A stretch of 64,000 bases of DNA, taken from NCBI RefSeq assembly GCF_001590685.1, contig NZ_CP014616.1, positions 2,417,001 through 2,481,000 on the forward strand, given 5' to 3'. The notes below the pieces were generated by a model that was not told the origin of the DNA, made no database searches, and saw nothing but the letters and a program-made list of their open reading frames with translations. The DNA comes from Sporosarcina psychrophila (GTDB lineage: Bacteria; Bacillota; Bacilli; Bacillales_A; Planococcaceae). A program made the translations under genes and the position numbers. Positions 29,094 to 38,326 of this stretch are shown here, one piece after another. Every line of letters begins with the position of its first letter. Position 1 is the stretch's first letter.

Positions 29094-29190
29094 CTAAACT
29101 GTCCCGTTAGTTGAAGAAGAACAGAGCATTGTAATTTATTCGGCTCCATTAATACGAATACCTCTTTAATTCGATAAATAAAAAAGCGAC
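29094..29190. repeat. Dispersed repeat (GTTGAAGAA...ACAGAGCATTG family)
   Basis: Contains CCCGTTAGTTGAAGAAGAAC and then ACAGAGCATTG, TTTATTCG, TACGAATACC and TTAATTCGA. Close copies lie at 53641-53720 and 56150-56245. Confidence 0.75.
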
Positions 29191-29228
29191 TGTCCATTTA
29201 AGGATGCATTGTATTTAGCGTAATATAA

Positions 29229-29272
29229 AAAAAGCGCCCCTTCCACAATCTAATCTGTGGAGGAGCCGCTTT
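29229..29272. terminator. Terminator-like hairpin
   Basis: AAAGCG...TCCACA pairs with TGTGGA...CGCTTT around an 8-base loop. A related hairpin is at 52336-52385. Confidence 0.55.
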
Positions 29273-29874
29273 CTGCATGATCGTATTTCATGCAAATAAA
29301 AATCCTTACTTGGTAAGAAGGGTTTTTAAGTAAACGTTACTATTAAAGTTATTACTATCGTGAGCATTGCACCAAACACTGCTATGTTACCCCAAAAGTT
29401 TTGGTTTTTCATGCTCTCTACGTGGGGTGAATAATGTTGTAACATGCTTTATTTTAAGCATCTGTGCCCAATCCCCTTTTCTATATTTCAAATAAAAGAG
29501 GTTGCTTTCTTTTACATCCAAGTAGAGATAGCTGTTGCAAGAAAAAAGGTAGTACTTAAAAATATAAGGCGCAAAAATCCAAATGTAAAGCAAAAGAGGA
29601 GGCAATAGGCTCTTCTTTTTTTATTGTCCAAAGTTGCTCATATTTTCTTCGGTTTCTTCTTCAATGGAATGTGAGTACGGCCAATGAAATGTACAACCTG
29701 TGACATCTTTTTTACCAGTGACTGCCACAAAACTTACCACTTGTTGCCACCATATTTACCAATTGGGAGATTTAAAATAGCGTAAGAAAAAAAGCCTGAT
29801 TACTGCCTGTTTCTGGCAAGGAATTAGGCTTTTAATGTTCAACAATCGCGCCCGTTAGTTGCATAAATCTTTAT
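29273..29874. other. Gap with terminator at 29790-29833
   Basis: The stem AAAAGCCTGAT with ATTAGGCTTTT (29790-29800, 29823-29833) is terminator-like. A 72-codon minus frame at 29387-29605 has no recognised motif and I do not call it. Confidence 0.45.
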
Positions 29875-30186
29875 TTGACATCAAAAAAAACAAAAGCAAC
29901 GAACTATGCTCTCCACGCCATGCTATTTTTAGCTGTTAATCCTCCCGATGAGCATATTAGTGTGGAAAAATTAGCTGAACGCCAAGAAGTTTCAACGACA
30001 TATTTATCTAAAATACTAACAAAGTTAGTAAAGTCGGGTATGATTGAATCTGTCTCAGGTGCAAATGGTGGCTATAAATTAAAATCGGGTTGGGAAGAAC
30101 TTTCATTACTCGATGTTATAAAAGCTATTGAAGGTTTGACGCCTATTTTTGATTACTTCTTTAAGGAAGTACCTTTTTTGAGATAA
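29875..30186 (+). pseudogene. Rrf2-type regulator, truncated
   Basis: About 100 residues with the Rrf2 winged helix: NYALHAMLFLAVNPPDEHIS, LAERQEVSTTYLSKILTKL and SGANGGYKL. Family members run to about 140 residues with a C-terminal helix and often a cysteine cluster; here translation stops after YFFKEVPFLR. There is no ribosome site at the TTG start. Probably a broken gene; a short functional repressor is less likely. Confidence 0.6.
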
Positions 30187-30193
30187 TTGTTTT

Positions 30194-31594
30194 TTACTCT
30201 AAAATAATCTTCTTAGCAGGTGAATCCTTTTTCAGTCTAAAATCATATTTGTTTTCATTTTCATATTTCGGATCTAAATAACTGGATCTCTCATCACTAC
30301 CTGAAGCGATTTTAAATTCTGGAAAAGAAGTATATTCTCCCTCTTTCCATACCCAAATACCAGTTTTCCCTTTTTCTTTATGGAATACATTATTTTGCAG
30401 TTTATTTGCTTGATTGGTTGTGAAATAATTAGCAATAAACAAGCGAGATGGTCCAGCTGTTAAAATGTTTTTTTCGATCACATTGTTTTTTGTATCATGC
30501 TGTAATAAAAGCTGTCCCCCACCTAGTCCTTTAGTGTCATTTCGATAAATAATATTTTTTGAGATTGTTGAATTTATCGTACCTCCACGATTTTTATCAT
30601 ACCCTCCAATCGATATCCCAGTAAAATAGTTGTTATAAATAGTATTGTTTTTAATATTAATATGACTAGCATATTTTTTCGCATGCTCAGACGTTGCTTC
30701 AATTCCGATATCGCATTTATAAATGGTATTCATTTCAATAGTTATATTTTTTCCACCATCTACATATATTCCGCCAGCAGAATAATCCTCCCCATAAGCA
30801 GGGTTTCCGTACGAGGATATTTCATAAATTTCATTATTTTTTACTACCCCATTTTGAACATAGTCAGCTTTTTTATCATTAGAGGTACCCTCATAACCAA
30901 TCAGATCAATACCGATATTATCACTTCGGCGAACTAGATTATTTTCCACCTTAAAGCCGTCAATATTTCCATTAAGTACAAGAGATTCACTTGAACCGAG
31001 TTTTAAATCCTCCACTGTATTATTAAAAATATTTATGTCTTTCATTGGGCCTGTTCCGTATATGGCAATCCCATGTCCATTTCCGTTTTCTGCATGTGTT
31101 TCAATTCGCCGCACATGGTTATTCTCTAATGTAATATGACTGCTAGGTCCTGTTACATAAATCCCCATTACCGTTTCATCTGTTAAATTAGTAGATAAAT
31201 CCTGTATAACTAATCCGCTAATCGTAAGATAATTTTTATTATTTATTGTAACTAAGGATGTAACCCCTTCAACATCTTTTACATCCTTTCCACTAAGAAC
31301 AACTTTATCCTTTTTGTAAGCTTTAAAAATAATTGGTTTTGATTTTGTTCCACTATGTTTAATAACAAGTCTTTCATTATAGGTTCCTTTTCGTATGTAG
31401 ACGGTAGTCCCGGCTACAGCTTCTGAAGCAGCTTTTTTTAGTGTGCGAAATGGCTTTAATTTTGTCCCATTATTTTGATCATTTCCATTTACAGCTACAT
31501 ATATAGAATTATCCTGTTCGGCTTTAGTATTATTTATAACTAAAACGATCATGATAGCAGCTGTGGCCAAGAGGATAATAATAATTTTTTTCAT
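30194..31594 (-). CDS. Secreted right-handed parallel beta-helix protein
   Basis: 466 residues. A signal peptide or anchor (KIIIILLATAAIMIVLVI) is followed by YVAVNGNDQNNGTKLKPFRT, the opening of the DUF1565/PelL-type beta-helix, then many NN-containing rungs (IFNNTVEDLKL, VKNNEIYEI, IKNNTIYNNYFTGISIGG). Such proteins act on or bind polysaccharides outside the cell. No lyase residues could be placed with confidence. AAGGAATG precedes the ATG. Confidence 0.85.
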   Translation of the reverse strand: MKKIIIILLATAAIMIVLVINNTKAEQDNSIYVAVNGNDQNNGTKLKPFRTLKKAASEAVAGTTVYIRKGTYNERLVIKHSGTKSKPIIFKAYKKDKVVLSGKDVKDVEGVTSLVTINNKNYLTISGLVIQDLSTNLTDETVMGIYVTGPSSHITLENNHVRRIETHAENGNGHGIAIYGTGPMKDINIFNNTVEDLKLGSSESLVLNGNIDGFKVENNLVRRSDNIGIDLIGYEGTSNDKKADYVQNGVVKNNEIYEISSYGNPAYGEDYSAGGIYVDGGKNITIEMNTIYKCDIGIEATSEHAKKYASHINIKNNTIYNNYFTGISIGGYDKNRGGTINSTISKNIIYRNDTKGLGGGQLLLQHDTKNNVIEKNILTAGPSRLFIANYFTTNQANKLQNNVFHKEKGKTGIWVWKEGEYTSFPEFKIASGSDERSSYLDPKYENENKYDFRLKKDSPAKKIILE

Positions 31595-32152
31595 TTAATC
31601 ATTCCTTCTTAAAATAAATTATCTGCATAATAAGTCATATAGGATAAAAGGAAAAGAACAATATGACTAAACTATTAAATAAATTGCTCATTAGAATAGC
31701 GTAGGATGGATGACTATACCATTTTATAATAGATTTAACTTCAAAAACATAAAGTTTTCAAAAAGAAATTTAAAATATATTATATCCCTTAATTATTCAA
31801 TGTATCTTGAGAATCTCCCTCCATTAACTGCCCCTTTACATAAAGAAAGAGCGTAATTCTTGCTGTAGAATTGCGCCCTTTCGCTGAATAATAATTATGT
31901 TTCTTTGATTATATCTTTCCAATAGATCCAAGCATTTAAATAGTCATTTACTTAGCGTACATTTGTATAACTTCATAGATATCCTCCTTTGTTGCTTTTT
32001 TAATGATTATACACCTCTTTTTAATAAAAGATTGCCATTAAGGCTTAACTGAGCCAATAGTGGACACTTTAAAAAAAGTGACCCATTCGGGGTTTTTTCT
32101 GTTTAAAAGCTTAGGTATACTGAAGATAAATATCCTGACAGGAGTGTTTTCA
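31595..32152. other. Gap with terminator hairpin 31848-31880
   Basis: GCGTAATTCT (31851-31860) pairs with AGAATTGCGC (31867-31876) with one mismatch, followed by CTTT. A TGGACACTTT segment near 32061 resembles an IS3-type end. No gene seen. Confidence 0.5.
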
Positions 32153-32298
32153 ATGAGTAAAATACTTTCAACGAATATCAAATGAGACAACTAGAATCAA
32201 ACCCTAATATCGCATCCGTATCTGTATTATATTTATCCCGAGGTATATTATGGATAATCCTAGGGTATGAAGTTCGTATGCTGACTAGAAATGGTTAG
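32153..32298 (+). pseudogene. IS3-family OrfA relic
   Basis: An ATG with AGGAG upstream opens MSKIL, and after a one-base shift reads FNEYQMRQLESNPNIASVS, resembling the N-terminus of IS150-type OrfA in Bacilli. It decays after about 30 codons. The rest of the element is absent here. Confidence 0.5.
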
Positions 32299-32479
32299 CA
32301 GAGATGATAGGAAAACTACTTTATCAAAATAGGATTGTTGTTCAACTAAACCAGCTAATAGGATGTCAATATTTTTCTCTAAAATAATTATTAACCCTAT
32401 GTTATACTATTTTGAGCATGCCAAACAGCCCTCCAAAAACCTTTTGGAAGATTTTCTCTCTCATTATTAAAACTGTTAA

Positions 32480-32668
32480 TTAAGCTATATCAAGGAAAGA
32501 TTCTTTTCTGTTTAATAATGCATAAATCCAATGAAGTAATTTATTAATACAGGCTACAATTGCTACTTTGGCAGGCTTTCCTTCTGACTTTTTCTTATCA
32601 TAGAATTCTTTAAGCTTTTTGTTCCTTGAACTTCTTATTCCACAGTATAGCGTGGGATAAAATGATGT
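32480..32668 (-). pseudogene. IS110-family transposase C-terminal fragment
   Basis: The minus strand reads RNKKLKEFYDKKKSEGKPAK followed by VAIVACINKLLHWIYALL, the typical end of IS110 (Tnp_20) transposases. The N-terminal RuvC-like domain is absent. It differs clearly from the IS110 copies at 56.6 and 60.4 kb, so it comes from another subgroup. Confidence 0.65.
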
Positions 32669-32690
32669 TAATGCTATAGAATTTCCAATC

Positions 32691-32737
32691 ACATAAAAAC
32701 AGCCTCCCTCCAAATAGAAGGAAGGCTGTTTTTATGT
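32691..32737. terminator. Bidirectional terminator
   Basis: A perfect 15-bp stem (32691-32705 with 32723-32737, ACATAAAAACAGCCT) with T tracts on either strand. Confidence 0.8.
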
Positions 32738-32928
32738 TCACTGTAAAATCGACTCACTGTCTTCAGCAATTTCAAATTTAAGTTGAGGATTATTCATCAT
32801 GATTAGTATATGAATCTGATTTACCTAGTAAATAGATCCTGACAACGGATAATACATCCTCTATATATTGTTCTTTGTCAGTGTTCTCCCCTGTTATTAA
32901 TATTCCTAAATTCTCGTGCACGGCGTTC
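32738..32928 (-). other. Gap with a possible gene tail
   Basis: The minus strand carries about 45 open codons (32925-32790) reading NLGILITGENTDKEQYIEDV and on, without an ATG. It looks protein-like and follows the MFS gene, but I cannot assign it; possibly the end of a lost gene. Confidence 0.3.
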
Positions 32929-34155
32929 TTAACTGTTTAAAGAAGCAGCACCTTTTTTAAAATATTCCTTCCTTTTTGCACCTGATACAGCTTTCAATGC
33001 CATTAACCCTAATAAGAAGAATGCAAATGAACCTATTAACCCCACAAGACGGATCGAAGTTAATTCAGCAGCTAAACCTACTAATACCGTTAAAGCAATA
33101 ATGAAACCTGCCTCAATAACACTAAAGAAGCTTCCGAACCTTCCCATCATCTTCACAGGAACATGATTTTGGTAGAAAGTCAAATACCCTGTATTTGCAA
33201 ACGTTACAGCAAACCCAATTAAAAATACAGAAGGCGCTGCACTAAAAAAGCCATTCGAACTATAAAGCGCTATATAACCTATTGAGGTAAAAATGGTGCC
33301 AAAACCTATTAAAAGATTAACTGTAAGCTGTCTTGAAAATACTGAATTAATAATTGAACCTATTATAAATCCAGCTCCAAAGACACTTAATAAAAACCCA
33401 TAAATGGGGTCTGATAATGAAAGTACACCTTTAGCAAATGCTGCCTCAAGAGAATCTATTGCAGTCATGAATATAGTAGTGCCGCTAAATAATAAATATA
33501 TCTTTGTGACATAGGTATAGTCCTTACTGAAATTAAAAACAACCCAAAAATCATTTTTTATCATATCCCATGTCAATCTTTGCCCCTCTGTCTCTTTGAG
33601 TCTTGAATCAACATTAGGGAGCATCATAATAATGAATGCCGAAAAAAATAAAGCCACTGCATTCACATGGATGGCAGTATAAGGAGTACCCATCCAAAAT
33701 AAAACCCCCGCAATGGTAGGACCTATTAGTGAACCACAAGAGTTGATAAAATTACGTAGCGCATTAAAGCGTTGCCGATCTTTTTCAGGTATTAGTTTAG
33801 TCATATAAACCATAGATGTAGGTTGAAAAATAGCACTTCCCATATTAATGATAAACGCTAGTATATAAACATAAATAAGCGAAGGTAAAAATGGAATTAT
33901 CGCAATACAAAGTGCTCGGAAAACGTCTAATCCCATCATAAGTCGTCGTGTATTTACCCGATCAATTAAACTACCTGCCCAAGCATTCGAACATATAGTT
34001 GCAATAGGACCAAGTATATATAATAAAGCAATCGCAAGTGGAGAACCTGTTTCATTCAATATAATTAAATTTAGTGCGATTAGGTAAACCCATCCACCCA
34101 CATTTGAAATTCCTATTCCTCCTAATAGCATTAACGGATACTTCCATCTGGACAT
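32929..34155 (-). CDS. MFS efflux transporter under T-box control
   Basis: 408 residues with 12 likely membrane spans in the MFS_3 (macrolide-efflux-like) pattern; WAGSLIDRVNTRRLM is the loop 2-3 motif and LIPEKDRQRFNALRNFINS follows span 4. The ATG at 34155 has AAGGAG eight bases upstream. A complete T-box leader and a clear promoter precede it. That control is unusual for a drug-type exporter and suggests it moves an amino acid, a peptide or a tRNA-synthetase inhibitor. Confidence 0.88.
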   Translation of the reverse strand: MSRWKYPLMLLGGIGISNVGGWVYLIALNLIILNETGSPLAIALLYILGPIATICSNAWAGSLIDRVNTRRLMMGLDVFRALCIAIIPFLPSLIYVYILAFIINMGSAIFQPTSMVYMTKLIPEKDRQRFNALRNFINSCGSLIGPTIAGVLFWMGTPYTAIHVNAVALFFSAFIIMMLPNVDSRLKETEGQRLTWDMIKNDFWVVFNFSKDYTYVTKIYLLFSGTTIFMTAIDSLEAAFAKGVLSLSDPIYGFLLSVFGAGFIIGSIINSVFSRQLTVNLLIGFGTIFTSIGYIALYSSNGFFSAAPSVFLIGFAVTFANTGYLTFYQNHVPVKMMGRFGSFFSVIEAGFIIALTVLVGLAAELTSIRLVGLIGSFAFFLLGLMALKAVSGAKRKEYFKKGAASLNS

Positions 34156-34189
34156 GTTCACCACTCCTTTTTATTTTTTTGTAAAACAA

Positions 34190-34480
34190 AATAAAAAAAC
34201 TCACCCCCAAGATATTTATCTTGGGGGCGAGTCGTGTCGCGGTGCCACCCCAGTTCACCTCCACATTTCTGTAGAAGCCTAATCGAGTACTGCTTTGTGA
34301 ATAAATCACCTGCGATACTCTATCTCGTTAACGTGAGAATACGTTCATCATCATTGTTCAAAACAAACAAATCCAATGCACAGCTCCAAGGCTTGTTTCA
34401 ACACATTTCCTATTCCTCTTTTTCAGCTACCAGAGGTCTCTGTAGATAGTAAGTGTGTTTACTCTTCTTTTCACAGCTTT
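34190..34480 (-). promoter_or_regulatory. T-box riboswitch upstream of the MFS gene
   Basis: The minus strand holds the canonical core GGGGTGGCACCGCGAC (34236-34251 on plus), a strong terminator (34204-34213 with 34218-34227, then seven U), and a Stem I with AGTA, CAGAGACCTCTGG and GAGCTG. After the TGTGTT helix strand the specifier loop reads GAAACAAGCC, so AAC (Asn), ACA (Thr) or GAA (Glu) are possible. UGGC would pair with a G discriminator base, which favours Asn or Glu over Thr. Confidence 0.92.
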
Positions 34481-34498
34481 TTATATAGATTTTTATAT

Positions 34499-34527
34499 AT
34501 ATTACATTATTTTGAATTGAAATTCAA
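34499..34527 (-). promoter_or_regulatory. Vegetative promoter of the T-box/MFS unit
   Basis: Minus strand TTGAAT (34522-34527), a 17-bp spacer and TAATAT (34499-34504), placed just before the T-box Stem I. Confidence 0.65.
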
Positions 34528-34638
34528 TACAAAAAATATTACTAATTATCTCTATAACAGACATAGAAATATTTGCATTTATAGTATTGTTGTTACAGTA
34601 ATTATTTACTTCATGCATACCACAGCTTACTCTTTTTC

Positions 34639-34855
34639 AACTAACCTTCCACGGTAGTTGAAGAATGGATAAAAAAACACACATACTATACTTTTATTTC
34701 ATAAATATATTCAGATTATATCTTTAATCCCAAATAAAAGCTGAACTAATACAAGAATTAGTTCAGCTTAAAAATAGCTTATTATAATGTTGCACATTGT
34801 ATAAAGGATACTGATATATTAAGCGGCCTACGTTAACTCTTGACTTTTAATAAAA
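34639..34855 (+). repeat. Left long inverted repeat of a 3.5 kb segment
   Basis: About 215 bp that recurs inverted at 37929-38128 with roughly 90% identity by eye and one 17-base gap. It contains an internal perfect hairpin AAGCTGAACTAAT/ATTAGTTCAGCTT and an inner edge CTTGACTTTTAATAAAA. Confidence 0.9.
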
Positions 34856-34905
34856 ATGATCGTGAATAGTCGTCTTTTTTGAACAGCAAAATAATGTATT
34901 ATTAA

Positions 34906-35744
34906 TTACTTATGATATTTTGGATATGACGGCTGTCTCAATCCTTCATCACTATTCATTTGTGATTTAATTTGAGCAAGTTCTTCCGGTGTTAAATGTG
35001 GAAAATCAATAACATTAATCGTCCTTTGGAATAAGTGCCCATTAGGAATGTCACTTAAAAACTCTTTTGTTTCCCATCAACTGTAGTATGCGCAATAACT
35101 GGGTGGAAAAACTCATCAATGTGAAAAGGTGTGTCAGCAAAAGGATTATGGAAAACAACCAATCCATCCAACAAAGGGTTCCAAAGTTGTTTTATTAATA
35201 ACGAGTGATTAACATTATCAAAGAAACCTTTAATATCAATGTCCACCGCATAATGCGTTTTAGAGTGGTTAATGATATAGACACATCTTGATATAGCATG
35301 ATGTGTGCTACGTTGTGGTCTAAATCCATAACTGTGTTTAAAGAATTTAGCTTCACAAATCGGTTCAATAACTTGTTTAATCATTTGTTGGATAATTCTA
35401 TCTGTAAGGGTCGGTATACCAAGCGGACGTAAATCACCGTTGGGCTTTGGAATGAGAACCCTCTTAACAGCTTTGGGTTTGTAATCCTTTAGCGCGTCTC
35501 TAATATAAGACACAAAATCATTTTTGTTCATTTCTTTAAATTTATCAATGGTATGAAAATCAACCCCGGCCGTTTTAGAGCCTTTATTACTTTTTATGGT
35601 TCTATATGCGAGAAGAATATTATTTTCTGATATAACAAGTTCGTATAACCTATTAAATGTTTTACCTTCTTGGCTCCCTTTATATAGGGAGTCGAAGGTT
35701 TCCTGCAACCCATAATATTCCCAATATCTTTGATTTGTGTTCAA
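34906..35744 (-). pseudogene. Group II intron reverse transcriptase fused to an unknown gene tail
   Basis: A TTG with AAAGGAGG upstream starts the LtrA-type N-terminus (NRLYELVISENNILLAYRTI, KRVLIPKPNGDLRPLGIPTL, then AVDIDIKGFFDNVNHSLL). At about residue 190 the RT stops at IKQLWN and passes in frame into PLLDGLVVFHNPFADTPFHI, which is not RT sequence. A deletion in a T run near 35056 then shifts frame; the other frame continues LFQRTINVIDFPHLTPEELA to the stop at 34906. The RT lacks its YADD catalytic box, thumb and maturase domain. Confidence 0.8.
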
Positions 35745-35783
35745 TTGTGGAACACCTCCTTTAAAGAAGTGTCTTTCCCACAT

Positions 35784-36330
35784 TCATACCAGACCTTTTG
35801 AACTTCATTAACTAAAATTTAATTACATTAATTAAGACTAAGGACTATCCCTCCACCATTTATTATCATGGTTTCCAAGGTACTGTGTCCTCACTTTCAC
35901 AAAGGTTAAGCAATTTCGTTTCCTAATGGAACTTATATGCCATTCCCCAAAGGTAATTGTTTAAATAGGAATCCTTTGCTTACCACGTTCCGATACGATT
36001 AGCTATCATGTAAATCCTTAGGTACTTGCTATGAGCCAGTGAGAACTATAATGTCATCGTGCATTATCCCGATTTTCTTAGACTAGAATCATACTTATCG
36101 GTGTCCCACGTTACAGAATTTGTAACCCTACTTCTTTCGAGAGTAGTCAACTTATTGACCCGTACATTCGCAAGTTCGTCAGTCGTTGTTCACACACGAC
36201 ATTCTCACCATAGATTTCTTTTTCAGCCCCCCGGTCTATCTCCTAACCATATTCAAATTGCGAACTTAGGTTGGATTCAACCGACTTCACCAAGCTTCAT
36301 ACAACAATATTTCACCTAATATCATTGCAT
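35784..36330 (-). ncRNA. Group II intron 5' RNA region (remnant)
   Basis: About 550 non-coding bases lie directly upstream of the LtrA-type start, the place of domains I-III plus the start of IV. They are rich in short stems, as expected, for example GTCGTGTGTGAACAACGAC. I could not fix the 5' GUGYG boundary. Domains V and VI are lost with the 3' half of the intron. Confidence 0.55.
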
Positions 36331-36353
36331 GTTGGAGTATTAGGGTAGATGTT

Positions 36354-37294
36354 TCAACTCAACATGAAGGTTTTCATTCCATCTATCATCGTATCAGTTG
36401 TAACTACTTGAATATTTTGTAGTTCGGACATTTCATGCTTTACGCACTTATAGTCCAACGTGTCGCACCTAGCCAGTAATAGAAAGGCACTGGACGTACA
36501 TTTGAAGCCTTGTCCTCCACAGATGATGTATCCCTTCATATTACTCCTACGCTCTACAACCTTGCTCTGAGCCCCTTTAAACACCGCTCGTAATGTAGTA
36601 GATATCGTTAGAATTCCTTCATTAATATCACGAATAATATTAAGCAGCACATCTTTAGCACGCACAAAATCACGTGCATCATTTATTTCTGATGCTAATA
36701 CAACTTTATGCAACTCATCCTTCAATTCATCTTTCATTGGTAAGCTGTGCATGAAGTCGAAAAGCGTTACTTGCCATTCGTTCATATACTCTTTTTTCTT
36801 CTCAGCTTGCAAAGCTAATTCGTCCCCGACGCTTATAATATTATTTGCTTGTTTAGAACTTAAGAGATTAAAAGATTCTAGTGAATCTCAGATTGTGGAG
36901 GGCTAATCAAGTCGTTATTGACTTCATCGACTGTCGCTCGTTGAGACACTTCCGATGGGACATTATCGTCTAAAGGTAAAATTTTATAGATGCTAGCACC
37001 TTTGATTCCGTTTAACTTTGTACCAGGTACTTTTTCGATGATGCCTAGTTCTGCCAACTTTTTAATGCTACGGTACACGGTCTTGGTAGAAATTCCAACT
37101 TGATCCGCAAAAGTTTCAGCTTTTAAATGTGAACCCCCTGGATACATTAATGAACGTGAAGCGAGTTTGAAAACGATGGCACGTTCTGATTCTGTTAAGT
37201 CAAAGTAATTTGCTGCAATGTGGTCCTCCACACTCTTATCCATATCTGCTACTGATTCAAATGTTTTGTATGCTGCTAAATATTCAAATGCCAT
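36354..37294 (-). pseudogene. HTH replication-type protein, split by a frameshift
   Basis: The first part (37294-36878, 138 residues) starts after GAGGTGA and has a winged helix: LTESERAIVFKLASRSLMYP, AETFADQVGISTKTVYRSIK, LGIIEKVPG. It stops at SPPQSEIH. One inserted base would join it to a frame reading SLESFNLLSSKQANNI, then DELKDELHKVVLASEINDAR and LRAVFKGAQSKVVER to 36354. Proteins of this build occur in Bacillus plasmids and phages. The second part might also start by itself at the TTG at 36812 (GGGGA upstream). Confidence 0.65.
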
Positions 37295-37334
37295 CGTTTT
37301 CTCACCTCGCTTTCCGTTGTTATCATTTTCGACT

Positions 37335-37383
37335 TAGTGCCAGTTATGACCCGGTGTATAGTGCCACCAATCACCGTGCACAA
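37335..37383 (-). promoter_or_regulatory. Promoter with two TGGCACTA direct repeats
   Basis: Minus-strand TTGTGC (37378-37383), 17-bp spacer, TATACA (37355-37360). TGGCACTA occurs at 37359-37366, over the -10, and again at 37335-37342, 24 bp away. This fits an autoregulatory operator or a pair of iterons for the HTH protein. Confidence 0.45.
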
Positions 37384-37433
37384 AGTCGAAGGTTGAAAAG
37401 ATCATCACTGACGGTATAGAAAAAGGGATGTGG

Positions 37434-37667
37434 ATGGATTCGTTAAAAATACTCAAACCAATTTCTGAAATGAAAGAAGTTGACGGAGTAATTATCCACT
37501 GGTTGTACCCTCTTGTCGATCAGTACGGGAATGAAAAAGATGGCGAAGTCATGGTGTTCAACATCGAACGCGAAACGCTTGATAAAATTAACTGGGATAA
37601 TTTCTTGACAGATAATTTCCCGAAGGTTGTAAATGATTATTTCGAACATCCAGCATTTAAGAAATGA
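37434..37667 (+). CDS. Small conserved-looking protein, unknown
   Basis: 77 residues, acidic, beginning MDSLKILKPISEMKEVDGVI with an aromatic IIHWLYPLVDQYG segment. AAGGGA lies six bases before the ATG at 37434; an ATG at 37428 is also possible. It is divergent from the HTH gene and is followed 14 bases later by the alpha-CTD-like gene. Unrecognised. Confidence 0.55.
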   Translation: MDSLKILKPISEMKEVDGVIIHWLYPLVDQYGNEKDGEVMVFNIERETLDKINWDNFLTDNFPKVVNDYFEHPAFKK

Positions 37668-37681
37668 TAAGGAGTGACACA

Positions 37682-37902
37682 ATGACTAAACATACTGTCG
37701 TCCACATCGATAAAGAAAAATCTTTAAATGAACAATGTTGGAATTAAGTGTTCGATTGACTAAGATACTTAAAAAGAATGACATTCACACGCTAGAAGAC
37801 CTTATTACCAAAGACACCTTTGAACTGGAAGGAACGGGTCCAGTATTTAGAAAAGAATTAGAGGAAGTAATTAACGAGATTAAATTAGAAGTTAATAAAT
37901 GA
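37682..37902 (+). pseudogene. RpoA alpha-CTD-like small protein, frameshifted
   Basis: The ATG at 37682 (AAGGAG upstream) reads MTKHTVVHIDKEKSLNEQ, then a missing A shifts the frame. From the ATG at 37735 the other frame reads MLELSVRLTKILKKNDIHTL, EDLITKDTFELEGTGP and KELEEVINEIK, which parallels the C-terminal domain of RNA polymerase alpha (LELSVRS, a helix-hairpin-helix, then KSLEEVKAKL). A 55-residue product from 37735 could still be made. Confidence 0.55.
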
Positions 37903-37928
37903 ACAAAAACAACGACCTTTCCCTAATC

Positions 37929-38128
37929 TTTTATTAAAAGTCAAGAGATAACGTAGTGCACTTAATATATCAGTATACTTTATACAATGTGCAACATTAT
38001 AATAAGCTATTTTGAAGCTGAACTAATTTTTGTATTAGTTCAGCTTTTATATCTGAAAATATTTATGAAATAAAAGTATAGTATATGTATTTTTTTATCC
38101 GTTCTTCAACTAATAGAGCAGGTTAGTT
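37929..38128 (-). repeat. Right long inverted repeat of the 3.5 kb segment
   Basis: The inverted partner of 34639-34855; shared landmarks include ATACTATACTTTTATTTCAT, the AAGCTGAACTAAT hairpin and GTTGCACATTGTATAAAG. Confidence 0.9.
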
Positions 38129-38326
38129 AAGTGAATAAAAGGTATATTTTTTTATAGAGGGCTAACGAGTACTTTAGTTGAACAATCTGCTGCCTTTCAT
38201 GGCAGCTTGTTCAGCGATCCAATCGCTGTTTTTACGGATTAATCTCATGAATATTGCTAGAAAGTTCAGCAATATATCGATAGATAAGGAAGGCTATACA
38301 TTGTAACCTATAAGTGAGGTGGTATC
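38129..38326 (+). promoter_or_regulatory. Leader with attenuator hairpins before the second MFS gene
   Basis: GCTGCC/GGCAGC (38189-38194, 38201-38206) and then CAGCGAT/ATCGCTG with TTTTT (38212-38233) make an intrinsic terminator about 95 bases before the MFS start. Unless the gene has its own promoter after it, this is an attenuator. An inducer cannot be read. Confidence 0.5.

Noticed and set aside
29387..29605. 72-codon minus-strand frame
   Set aside because: Leu/Tyr-rich but without ribosome site or family resemblance.
37929..38128. Right inverted repeat as a second T-box for the plus-strand MFS gene
   Set aside because: It has no TGGNACCGCG-like core and no Stem I elements; the similarity is to the outer repeat, not to the T-box at 34190.
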